A stretch of DNA of 64,000 bases from Panicum virgatum. Taxonomy: Eukaryota; Streptophyta; Magnoliopsida; Poales; Poaceae. Location of the stretch: NCBI RefSeq assembly GCF_016808335.1, contig NC_053139.1, forward strand, positions 34,803,954-34,867,953. Reading direction: 5' to 3'. Both the position numbers and the translations under genes were made by a program. Each line of letters opens with the position of its first letter. Position 1 is the stretch's first letter. Positions 9,044 through 19,792 of this stretch are shown here, one piece after another. The notes beneath the pieces were generated by a model. It did not search any database, was not told the DNA's origin, and saw nothing but the letters and a program-made list of their open reading frames with translations.

Positions 9044-12000
9044 CTGCCGTCCAAAAATATAAAAGCATCTCTAGCCGATTATCCATACCTTGTATTAAAA
9101 AATTGCTCCACATTTTGTGTTTCCGGCAATAGTTTTGGTAGCAGACTACCAAAATCCAATCACTAAGAATAGGGTAGAAGGATGAATCCCCTTTTATTTA
9201 GGTGAGATGGCGGTGTGTTTTGGTGATTATAAAAAACATTAGGTAATATGGATTGGATTATTAATCTGTTGGAGGCCTTTCAATTACTAAAATATCTAGT
9301 TTTTTAGTGTTGGGGAGAGGATGGAGTATTTTATTGAAGATGTTAACCAAGTACTGAAGTGCACGACGAAATTATTAATCTTTGATGATTGATTGTTAGT
9401 ACTTAGGTAACATCTCTATATTTTTTTTGCGGGTAGGTAACATCTCTGTTACTAGCAAGCCCTACCGAGATACCTGCATCTTCCCTTTTCGTATCATTGA
9501 CATACAACATAGTCATCATGGCACTATTGTCTTGTCAATATAGAAAATATATAGTCTTTGATTCATGGCATAGGCGCCACAAGCTTGGTTTTCAAACTGT
9601 TTTAGTTTGATATTGGATATCTAGATGGTTTTTTTGCAAGCTGAGAAGATTTGAAATTCCAAGATGAAAAAGTTGAAAATATAAGTCTGAAGTCTTGTTT
9701 CGTCAAGTTGAAGTGTGGTTATATGTCGAGAGCTCAAAACTACTAAAGATAGAAGACGAAAATCATGCTTCAAAGGATACCAAAACTTGTGCGTTACTTC
9801 TTGTAATAAAGAAAATTTGAAACTATTGTTCTTTTGAAGCGTACGTAATCTGTAATATTTAGAAATAACAAAAAAAATCATATTTATTCTGTAATAAGGA
9901 GTCATCAAAGTGTTTATTTCTCTTTTCTTTTTAACTTTTGTTTCTTTACATTTGGCTAGGCAATGTATGGTGCCCGCTTGCTGTTTCAATCAAGCTTTGT
10001 TCAAAGGGAAAAGATAGGAGAGCCAAACATTGCTTTCATGCCTTTTTGTCTTGTGTATTGTGCGTCAAGGATAAAGTGGTGATTGGATACACAAGCGAAC
10101 TAATGCATTGCTTAAATGATCAAATATGGTTGCAAGAAAAGGTCACCCCTTCTCTGCACTTCCAGATGAGTTGACTGAGCATCTTTTTCTATACTTCTAT
10201 TTTCTAAAAAAATGGAAGTTTTTTTGTGTGGTGGAGTTTTACCGTCTGATATTTTCAATGATGTGCTTTGATTCTGTCATAACGCATGGGCTAAATTTAG
10301 GTCCATGGAAATAAAATTAAATTAAATGCGAGAGATCATACTTTGATTATTATGACAATAATTTCATCGGCTCATTCTTGCTCAAGAAAAAAAGAGGCAG
10401 CTCATGGCTGACATATCAACTGTACACGCATGTTTGTGGACGTATTTTCAATCAGAATATTACAATTCAGATCAAGCAAATCTAATTAAAAACGATGAAT
10501 ATGTATAACTTGAATTTTAGGTTTCAAATAGTGACTTCAGAGGGATAAGCAATTGCTACAACTTTTTCTCGAAGACAAGTATTTCCCATAGTTTTGACTG
10601 AATAAACAACATTTGGCTAGCAACTTGGAGATAAGGAACATGAAACACGCATATGTCCCAGGCCACACAGTATTGTATTCTTCCTTTCCTTGAGGACGTC
10701 AGCAAGCTTCATGACGAGAATCACCGTCAACTCATTCTCGATTGGCATTTGACTCATCACTTGCATGATTATATTTATTTAATTTGTCACTTTATTAATC
10801 CAAACGCAGCTTTCTCATCATGAAGCTTACATCCAACAACGCTCTACCAAACTACCAGTACGCCCTAGAAATATTGGTTGCGTCTAGAAGAGTTTTGTCC
10901 TCTGTGGCGCTACATGTGCCGCCTGGTAACCCCGGCCGGTTGCTCAGGCGTCTCTATGCTGGTTGAATATTAGACTCGCAGGTTAACAGTTGACGTAGCT
11001 TTCATGCACCAGTGGCGTGTACATGGCGTCAGCGGAGAAGTTATTTTTCTGGTTTGGTGGCCTTTTGGCTCTTGATATTCAAATCTCTACAGCAAAAGGC
11101 CACTGGCCAGCAGATAGAATACTGTTCATTTATTATTATTTTTACAAAAAGTTAGAAAAAGATGAAGACAAATATTTAACTTTAGAGCTCTTTTACAATG
11201 ATTGTAAAGTACCAAAGGGTAATTTAAGGTACTTATTCCCTTGAATTTTTCCTGACCGTTGATCTATGAAAATTAAATTAAATCAGTACTTAGTCCTACT
11301 ATTTTTGGTACTTGGTTCCACATTTTGGAAGTACCAGGTACTTTACCCTAAGTACTTCTGGGTACTTCCTGCATTCACCACCGTAGGATTTTATCGGATG
11401 GACAGCTCCTATTTTTATAAACATTGTAAAATTTCTCTTAACTTTAAATAACGACTGCGAGGATAAATCATTTCCAACTTTTAGTAGCTTGTAGTACAGT
11501 ATATACTAATCTTAGCTGTTATTTTTGCGATCTATACTACTCCTATTTGAAAATATGCATGCCGTTTTAGTTTTGTCTTAAACCAAACTCCTTTTAGCTC
11601 TGACAGAGTTTATAGAAGTCGTGATAGTGCATTTGTGTTTGGTAGTATATATGTTAGTATAAATTTGACAAAAATAGATAGATTTGACTTTAGGACAAAA
11701 TTAAAATGGCTTACATTTTAAAACAGAGGTATTTCTAACAAATTAAGTAAAAAATATTAATTAGTCATTGATAAGTAGTGAGAGTTCAACCACACATGAA
11801 TCATTAGCAATCGGGTGTGACAAATATAATGTGATCGAGCTACTGGATCGGAGTATACCAGTATATCTATATATAGCTCGCACTACTACAAAACACCATT
11901 TGGTCACGCTCATTTGTACCTGCTGCCATTGAATCCGGGACCGACGAAAGATTTAATTCAAGGTCCAACGGCTAACCTTGTGGGTGGAGGGTGCAAGTGC

Positions 12001-13018
12001 CTTTTGATCTCGGTTAGAGTCACCAACCCGAGACTAAAAGTCCCCCCTTTAGTCATGTCTTAACAGTCCGAATTGGGAAACCAGAACAATAGGTGTTTCC
12101 CAATCGAAACAAATCAAGGATTTTGCAGTATGTAGCGCTTGCCTCCACTATCGTTCTGGACAGAGGCATCCCTCTGATGAGGGATGAGAGAGGCATCCCC
12201 AAGGGATGGATGATATTCATTGGAATTCCTCCCTTAGTTTGGATACTTGAAAAATAATCTAGTGCCCAATCGATAGTGCCGCGCACATGCAGCCGCGATC
12301 GTGTGGCCAGCGGTGCCGGCCGCGATGTGTACATTCTGTTTCCTCATCAAATAATTAAAAGAACCTGCATGCGGCCCTCCTGCGCGCAGAGCACAGCCAG
12401 TTTCATTTATATTTTGTTCACTGTGCTGTGGCCGGTGACTAGTGCTGATTTGTTATGAAAGAAAAGTATTGCTAGCTGTCTGGTGGCTGGTGCTGATTTG
12501 GCGTGAGAGAAAAAAACTGTTGCCAGATTGCAGCCAGATCAGTTCGTGTCGTGTGGCGATCACCAGCGCGACGACGATGTGACTGCCGAATCCCGTGAGA
12601 TCCACGCCGCAGATGCGTTTTGATTCTCATTACTGCCAGATCAAATAAAAAAGGATCATTTTGAGACCATGGATGACACACACGAGCATGCATGCATGTG
12701 ACGCCCAGAGGCACGCACGGCGCGCACGCAGCGAGGGAGGACGAGAGGATGCGTATGGCGTTGCTTAGGCAAGGCACCGATGCAAGTTTTGTTTGGGGGC
12801 AACGAAAGGAATTCGATCGATCAGTTGGGAGGATCGGAATTGAAGGAAGGAAGGAAGGAAACCCTGCCCGGCCGGTGGTGCGTACGCGCATGCGCGCACC
12901 AGCTCGGCAAAAGACGACGTCCCCCGTTTCGTCGTCTACTCGTTTTGGTCCCGCTTGTTCGGAGGCGCTTTTCGTACGTGACGTAGCGTGGGTATGCTGC
13001 AGCGACGAGTGTGACATA
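9044..13018. other. AT-rich intergenic DNA
   Basis: Open frames here are short and of ordinary AT-rich composition; I cannot support a gene. At 11881 the sequence CACTACTACAAAA matches the terminus typical of CACTA transposons, followed by sequence rich in 'accg' motifs, but no matching opposite end was found. A cluster of GTACTT/AAGTAC motifs lies at about 11205-11370. The stretch near 12430-12530 resembles fragments of small grass MITEs. Confidence 0.6.
11881..11893 (+). mobile_element. CACTA-type transposon terminus (isolated)
   Basis: CACTACTACAAAA is the characteristic end of grass CACTA (En/Spm) elements. The inverted partner TTTTGTAGTAGTG was not seen downstream, so this is either one end of a truncated copy or a chance match. 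Confidence 0.35.
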
Positions 13019-13345
13019 CTCTCCGTTCCAAATTATAGGCTGTTTATTTCAAATTTGATCACTTGTCTTGTTCAAAAATTTATATAAAATATCACTTTTT
13101 GCTATTTCTTGCTTTCTTACAAATTTTTCAAAAATAACTTAAATTTGACTATATCTACTACTACTTAAAAAGAACAAAGTGAGTCTACCTCTTCCGTGGT
13201 TTGTCTTCTCCGTGGTTCTGCCCACTGCTTAAAAAAAACGGCCTCCCCCGTCATCCTCCTTTCCTTGCTCCGTCCGCTACAGATCCGCTCGGCTCGGGAC
13301 AGTTCCTCCCCACGCGCTCCTGCCGCTCGGCGTCCCCGCCCTGCC

Positions 13346-14324
13346 CAGGGGCGGCGCCAGGGGTATGCTCCTGTATGCCTAGGCATACCCAAAATTTAGA
13401 GAAAAATATTAACATGTATTCATATATGTATATACTCCATTGCACAAAAATTGTAGTTTTAGAAAATTTCAAACACATTACTCATTCAAAAAAATAACTT
13501 TGTTACCTATAATTACTTCTACCAATTGTGATTGAAAACTGTATTATTTATTTGGTTTTCTAGATCCTTAATGAATGCATACACATTGAAACTAGAAAAA
13601 TAATATCTACTGAATATTTGGTTTGCTCTATATGTTCTTCTATGCAATGCTTTCTAGGTATAATTGGTATTGCTTTAATTAGATGAATCTCATTACAAGC
13701 TAAAACTACATTCTTTGTGGGATAAAATTTGGATGCCAAAAACTATACTTATTTTGACACGGAGAGAGTATCATATACAACTTATGGACCCAATTCAACA
13801 AAGCCTAGCAAGGAAGCCCCAAATGCAAAAGAATCATTCTCTCCGTCTCTGCTCACAGCTCGCCCTGAGCCCCCGTCCCCCCGGCTCCGCGTTCGCCCCA
13901 GTGCGCCTCCGGCCCTCGGCTTTGAGCCCTTCGCCTTCGGCCCTCGGCCCTCCGCCTATCCCATGGATCGGCGTTTGGTGGCACTCCAGCGACCGGCTCC
14001 GGCTCTCTCATCCTGATGACCTCCCCAACTCGGCAACGGCAACTCCGGCAGGGGCAGGCCGCAAACCCCTCGCCGTCCCAGTGCCAGCACCCCATCATCA
14101 GTACGAAGGAGGCCGCCACCGGTTATTATTCGCACCATTCAACAGCGCTTGGCTGTAGCTACCACGTGTTGAGGCAGCGCAAAATGGTGGTGGCAGCTGT
14201 AACAGCAGCCGAATGGTGCGATTATGGATTTGTTATGCAACTTATCGTCAACTATATTGCGTATTAGCTTCAATTTTTTTCTATATTCGGCATACCCAGC
14301 AGCAAATTTCTGGCTCCGCCACTG
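13346..14324. mobile_element. hAT-like non-autonomous transposon, 8-bp TSD
   Basis: The termini are imperfect inverted repeats: CAGGGGCGGCGCCAGG on the left and the complement of CAGTGGCGGAGCCAG on the right. The flanks are an exact 8 bp duplication GCCCTGCC (13338-13345 and 14325-14332). An 8 bp duplication with a CAGNGGCGGAGCC-like end fits the hAT superfamily. The 979 bp interior encodes no transposase. It is nested within Helitron-like element 1 and interrupts its GC-rich leader. Confidence 0.75.
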
Positions 14325-14333
14325 GCCCTGCCC

Positions 14334-14610
14334 CAGCCCGCCTCCTCTCCGTCGCGACACACCTGCCCTCTCGGCCGGGAGGCGGAGGTCCTCCGCGGCG
14401 AGCGCCTCGCCCCAGCCCGCATCCTCTCCGTCGCGACACACCTGCCCTCTCGGCCGGGAGGCGGAGGTCCTCCGCGGCGAGCGCCCCGCCCCAGCCCGCC
14501 TCCTCTCCGTCGCCTCACACCTGCCTCCCGGCCGGGAGGCGGAGGTCCTCCGCTGCGAGCGCCCCGCCCCAGTCCGCCTCCTCTCCGTCGCGACACACCT
14601 GCCCCGGTCA
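14334..14610. repeat. 79-bp minisatellite, about 3.5 units
   Basis: Units beginning CAGCCCGCCTCCTCTCCGTC start at 14334, 14413, 14492 and 14570, with only scattered differences. Each unit includes GGCCGGGAGGCGGAGGTCC. The open frames that cross the array (both strands) come from this repetition and are not supported as genes. Confidence 0.85.
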
Positions 14611-15865
14611 TGTCGACTCGTGGCCGCGGTGGCTCCTGCACCCCTGGCCGGCGGCTCTCTTGCGCCTGCGCCCCTGGCCGGCGGCCCCCTAGCGCCTGCG
14701 CATCTATCGAGCCTGAGTGGGCCGCAACCACTTGCGTCAGATCTATCTCCTGATTCAAATCTCCTCCCTGTCAAGCTTCTTGTCCCGTGGTTTGAATCCA
14801 TGTCTGCTTGTCCCTGCAGCACCATCTCGCCCTTTTCCCTGCAGCGAAGAGGAGGTTGGCCGCACTAGAGCAGATGACGTCATCTTCGACCTGAAGACTT
14901 CCCTGTTTACCAATAACTGATGTAGTGCAGAGGTGCCGCACAACATCTCTCCCTCCTCTCTGTATTCTGCTCCTTCTTTTCCCCTTAACGGAAGCTGAAG
15001 TTTGTATCAGGTATTCTTCCTCCTATCTGTATTGTTCATCTTGATCTTCTGTTGTTTAGTTGACCAATTATGCTCATTCACGTTATGGAGTACGATTTAC
15101 CATTGCTCTGTAGTTTCTTACAATCCAAATAGTACATCATTCCAAGTAAAAAGTAAAAACTGATAAACATAAAAGGCCAAGCAAACCTACTGATTTTTAG
15201 TTTAAGCAAAGCTACTGGTGCTAGACAAATGAATTGAGTTTTGACTGGAGAATATACAATAGATTGTTTTTTTCCTAGCTGCTGAGCATACCGGTTTTAG
15301 ATCGAGTTTGACTGCTAGATAAAGTTATACATAGAACATACCAGTTTCTTATTGAGTTTTAAGGCTTGTTAATATAACACTATCACTGATATATTTGTTA
15401 ACATAGGTGACTTGTTTTAGTATGATCATGTACATATCTTTTCATGTGAGAGTTCCATACCTTAAACATTGTAGAGGTGTGCATTTATATGTGAGTTTGT
15501 TAATCTCTAAATATGTAAGTAAGTTGGATCTGTTCATGCCTGAATATACCATGTTGGTAACCTTTTTGCCTGAATTCTTGTCGTGATCCAGTCATATGCT
15601 TGCATGATGTCTAAATATTCGTGCTGCACATATAATACTTCAGGCAGTTGCACAATGGTATAGTTGCAAGAAAATTAATAAAGTTCAATTGTATCATGGT
15701 TTAATTAGTAAAAATAGAAAAACTTTCACTTTCCAGCTCAGCTGTAACTTCTTGCTGATTAAACTAATCGGGCCAACTATTGTTGTATGTCAGGATGGGA
15801 TTCTGCATATGTTTTCTTATTGGTTCGTATCCCCTGGGTTATGCCATTTTGCCTGCAAAATGTTA

Positions 15866-15953
15866 GCTAAGTGCTTACATTTGCCTTGGGCAGACCTTTG
15901 GAAAATTGAGCTAAGTGCTTACATTTGCCTTGGGCAGACCTTTGGAAAATTGA
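15866..15953. repeat. perfect 44-bp tandem duplication
   Basis: The 44 bp at 15866-15909 (starting GCTAAGTGCTTACATTTGCC) are repeated without a mismatch at 15910-15953, inside Helitron-like element 1. The lack of divergence implies a recent event. Confidence 0.9.
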
Positions 15954-15996
15954 AGAACCACTGAGCTCAGTAGGTGAGACAAATTCCCTCTCTTCA

Positions 15997-16044
15997 TTTT
16001 TGTTTTGTCATATAAAACAATTTTTGTTTTGTCATATAAAACAA
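15997..16044. repeat. perfect 24-bp tandem duplication
   Basis: The unit TTTTTGTTTTGTCATATAAA plus four more bases at 15997-16020 is repeated exactly at 16021-16044, just after the 44 bp duplication. Confidence 0.9.
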
Positions 16045-17059
16045 TAGTCAGCTTCTCTGAGTTGTGACCTCATGCAGTGGAGGCTGCCATCGAGTTCTTG
16101 GAAAAGGCGGCCGATGCATACTACTCCAATCACAATATCTATTAATGATGGAACAAATCGCTCATGGTAGCGTGCAGGCAAGGTGCAATGCTGCTGAATG
16201 GTGGCGTGGACTCCTCTTGTGGACATGCGGCTAGAGCTTGGAGCTATGGAGAGGATAGAGAGAGAGGGTGTGCATGGAGAAGAAAAGAAATGGTAAATTA
16301 CTTGTTAAGTGAGTCCTACATAATTTTCTATACCTGCATATGAGCTTTGATCTCCATGTCAGTCGGCCGTTGGACATGGTCTAACTGAAACTAGGATACA
16401 TTCTCCAGCTCCTCTTTGACTGGCAACTATTAACTGAACCCAGGATGGAGCAGGGATAAATGGCCCTCATAGCAGAGCAGCCGACTGCTTCTCCAGTTCG
16501 TCACAGAGCCTCCAGATTGACTGGATTCCAGGCATGCCCTCCAGCCATTCGATGGAATACCTAATGATAATATTCAATTAGCATCTTTGCCCTGTAGGTG
16601 GTCTCCACACTGACGTTTTATTCAATAATGAATAATATTCAATTAACATCTTTGCCACAATATCGAGTGATGATTCAAGGTGGAGCTGATTTGGAAATAA
16701 CAATGTTGTCGATGTTGTCACAGAGGTGGACCACAATTTAAAATCAGTTCAAATGTTGGTTGCAACTGAGGTCGAGCAACATACACGTAAGCACGCTGGC
16801 TTTCCCCATTTGAATTGAAAAAAATGTTTTACTAACATATACTTTTGCTTAATAGAGGGGGAACCAGGAAAGGCCGATGTTGGAGAGGCATTGCTCGATG
16901 CTGTCACAGCACCATCTCAATATGGACATTCAAATGGAAGGAAAATTTACTCTGTGGATGTGTTTGTGTAATCAATATAATAACTTTGTACTTTGTATGA
17001 AACATCTATTTTCAGTTTGGACTATGGATCATGTGTGTTTGGTGTACGTCTGAAATTTA

Positions 17060-17078
17060 CCCGTGACGTTAGCACGGG
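17060..17078 (+). other. Helitron-type 3' hairpin, extra copy
   Basis: CCCGTG, a 7-base loop (ACGTTAG), then CACGGG followed by CATCTTAC. This resembles the hairpin at 17743-17760 that ends Helitron-like element 1. It may be the end of an older Helitron inside it or an unused terminator. Confidence 0.4.
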
Positions 17079-17854
17079 CATCTTACACATTTCTACCTGA
17101 AATATATGGCTGCAATGAACGTTCATATCCCCGGGTGGAATGAAGATTATATACCAGTGGAAGTTCATGCATGAAAAGAATATTGTTCAAGATGACGAGC
17201 GAGGGTAATTTACTATAAAATACTAAATAATTTTTATTTACTCTATACAATATGATTGAATGGAATGTTGTCATAGGTATTCCACGGGTTATCTGGTTCT
17301 GCAGTATATGTCTGCATGGAAAAGTACGCTAAGTACGGTAATTTATAAGGTGCGTATACTACTTTGAGCAAAAAAATATTTCGTGATCTTTAATAATTAT
17401 CTCTATCGATCACATATGAGGTTGTCTGCAGGATGCTCGCACCATGCGTTAGAACTTCATCATCGATCTGTTGACGTCGGACTTGAATTCTTACAAAAGT
17501 TTACTTCCTACGGACGTAAAAAATTATCTTAGCCACATCGTAGGAAGAGATATAAAATAGAATATAGTGTATATTTATTTGAATATTCAGTTGACCTTGG
17601 TGACAATAGTGAATATTTATTGGCATATTTGCATTTTTTTTATAATTGAATCTTTAGCTCAGACTGTTGGTATCCAGTTGGATGTTTGATTTGCCTTATA
17701 ATTTGTTCTTGTATACTCTTTTCTGCGTTAAGAAAATCAACTCCCGTAGCAACGCACGGGCATTCAACTATCTACATAAATATTTTGAATAAGACAAGTG
17801 GTCAAATTTAATGTTAAAAAATCAAACAATCTGTAATTTGTAACGGAAAGAGTA

Positions 17855-18665
17855 GTACTTGCCGAAAAACGACCTACGGCACCCGGGCACGGATCTATAC
17901 TTAAGCTTGTTGGGCGTCCCTTTGGGATAGGAGTGTGCGTTCCCCTCTACAGTACTCTATGAGACAACTAAAAGTTATTTGTATTTCCAACTTGATGTTT
18001 AGATAAATCAATGCAAGCTTCTATTTATGAGTCCAAAACGAAAATAATTGCAATAAATCTTGTATTGCTCGAAAATAGCTAAACTTTTGCATGACTTAAT
18101 TTAATAAGTCAATGACCACATATAAAAAAACTAAGCTCATTTGGATAAGATTGGGCATACATGTTTACCAATTTGACATACCTCTTATGGAGTTTCATAA
18201 AACTCAATGCAAATTTTGAAATTTACACTCAATCTAACGTCTTATAAGTGATATGTACTTCCACCTTTTTTTAGGGCCACTTCCACCTATTTTTAACAAG
18301 TAATATAATCTCTATATGTCTTGTATTTGGAGATTCAATAATCTTTAAAGTTATTTACTATTTTCTAGTGATTAATGTATTTTCTATCGTGATTCTAAAA
18401 ATATTTGTGCTCGAGACTTCCTGAAATAAAGTTTGAAGATTCGTAGAAGTCAGTCGATTAGTTTATATTGAAGTGTATTGCTATGGTATTAATAAAGAAA
18501 TTTATAATACAATTATTTTTAAATAATTTTACTTTAAACACATGCCATAGTCACGTGCCTCCCCACTCGTACTAACAAACATAGATATTTTTTTAGATAA
18601 AAGAAAGAAACATAGATATTCTATGTGTTTGATAAAAAAAACCCTATCATTCTTGTGAACATATC
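17855..18665. other. AT-rich intergenic DNA
   Basis: No open frame or transposon terminus is recognisable between the right end of the split Stowaway MITE and the left inverted repeat of the foldback MITE. Confidence 0.6.
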
Positions 18666-18743
18666 AGGTGCAAACCAACCTCTCCGTGCAAATTATAAAA
18701 ACTTCAATCTGGGTCATCGGGTCAACATCCATGGGGAGGGGCG

Positions 18744-19792
18744 TGTTGGAGTAATGGGCTTGGCCCATTTATTCTAAAGCATTAAAAGAATTTAAAGCCC
18801 ACTATTAATGCTAGGGAATCAATGTTTAATTCCGTACCGGAAATTGAGGAGGATCTCAACCGACTTAAAAGGTGGACTTCTTGTACACCACTTGTGAAGC
18901 CGGTAAGAGGAGGACGGTGAACCACACGCGCGCGGCCGTGGCCGTGGCCGTGGCCGTGGCCGAGGCCGAGGCGCGGCGCGGCCGGCCGGACGTGCGGTGC
19001 GGTGCGGCGCGGTGCGATGTGATGGCTATTTTGCCGTTGACAGCAATTAATCATGCGATTAAACGTGCAATTAAATCTGTAATTAATGGCCATAACCGCA
19101 TCACCTAAATGACTCTGATGGTGTCCAGGTTCAACGATCCTGAGCACCTGAGTCACTATATAAGGAGTGCCATTCCCCTCATCCATCCTGCACCAGAGCA
19201 CTGAGGCAACTCGGCTCCTCTCTTCTCCCTCTCCAGTTGCAACAACTGAGTTCCCCAACGCTAATTTCTGCGCGCACAGAATTAGCGTGAGCAGGCCTCC
19301 GAAACCTTGCTCGCCTTGAGATCCTGCACGGGATAGGCGGGCAATCAGGTTTTTGGGTAACGCTTTAGCGTGACTGCTCAAAAATACTAAGGCTTTGCCC
19401 GATTGTACGACTACTTCCTGGTGGACGAGCCGAACGACTACGTCGACTACATTCTGGTGGCCGAACGACTACGTCGACTACATCTTGGTGACCGTTCGTG
19501 GGACTGCACTGCGAACTTCTTCCTGCACCGATTTAGTTCGACTACTTCGACTGAGGCCAACCGAGTAGATGTCTACTCCAGTCGGTAACAGCGCAGCCAA
19601 TGCCTCCGGCAACGGCCCCGCTTTAGGGTGCTCCCTGAAACTTTGGTTATTTATATTGTTTATGCTTATATGTGTGATAAGTATAAACATGTTCACATGT
19701 TTTATTTTATCCTTAAAGTCATAGAAATATTGCTAGTTTATACATTTAATTTTGGAATTAAAATATACCGAAAATTGCATAGATTTCTAACA
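18744..19792 (+). repeat. 5' LTR of copia element
   Basis: Runs from TGTTGGAG to TTTCTAACA. It contains a (GGCCGT)n/(GGCGC)n region near 18935-19020, a TATA box at 19157-19163, an ATG at 19569 and the start of the long pol frame at 19628. The 3' LTR is longer because this GC repeat has expanded there. Confidence 0.93.
19157..19163 (+). promoter_or_regulatory. TATA box of copia 5' LTR
   Basis: TATATAA in CACTATATAAGGAGTGCC. The identical box is present in the 3' LTR at about 24734-24740. Transcription should start about 30 bp downstream, placing the ATGs at 19569 and 19628 in the RNA leader. Confidence 0.7.

Larger units (their letters stand above)
13154..17770 (+). mobile_element. Helitron-like element 1 (non-autonomous)
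   Basis: The insertion begins TCTACTACTACTTAAAAAG after an A. It ends about 10 bases after a hairpin CCCGT-AGCAACGC-ACGGG (17743-17760), before a T. Helitrons begin TC, end after a 3' hairpin and insert between A and T; the exact CTRR end is not preserved (ACTA here). Its borders are supported independently because it splits a MITE. The first part is GC-rich; the rest is AT-rich and intron-like. No Rep/helicase is encoded. A second hairpin of the same kind at 17060-17078 suggests an additional embedded Helitron end. Confidence 0.6.
13019..17852. mobile_element. Stowaway-type MITE, split by a Helitron
   Basis: The left arm (13019-13153) starts CTCTCCGTTCCAAATTATAGG and the right arm (17771-17852) ends with the inverted counterpart (AATTTGTAACGGAAAGAG). 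Both are flanked by the TA target dinucleotide (13017-13018 and 17853-17854). Joined, the arms total about 217 bp, close to the intact 235 bp relative at 29437-29671. The 4.6 kb between the arms is a later insertion. Confidence 0.75.

Noticed and set aside
9621..9989. 122-codon minus-strand frame in AT-rich DNA
   Set aside because: Ordinary AT-rich composition, no domain, no splice or promoter context.
14139..14868. Long frames on both strands around 14139-14868
   Set aside because: Produced by the 79 bp minisatellite and the hAT border; no domain and the frame is repetitive on both strands.
18782..19381. 199-codon minus-strand frame in the copia 5' LTR (and 213 codons in the 3' LTR)
   Set aside because: It lies wholly in the LTR and crosses the promoter and GC repeat; its two copies are explained by LTR identity, and length changes follow the repeat.
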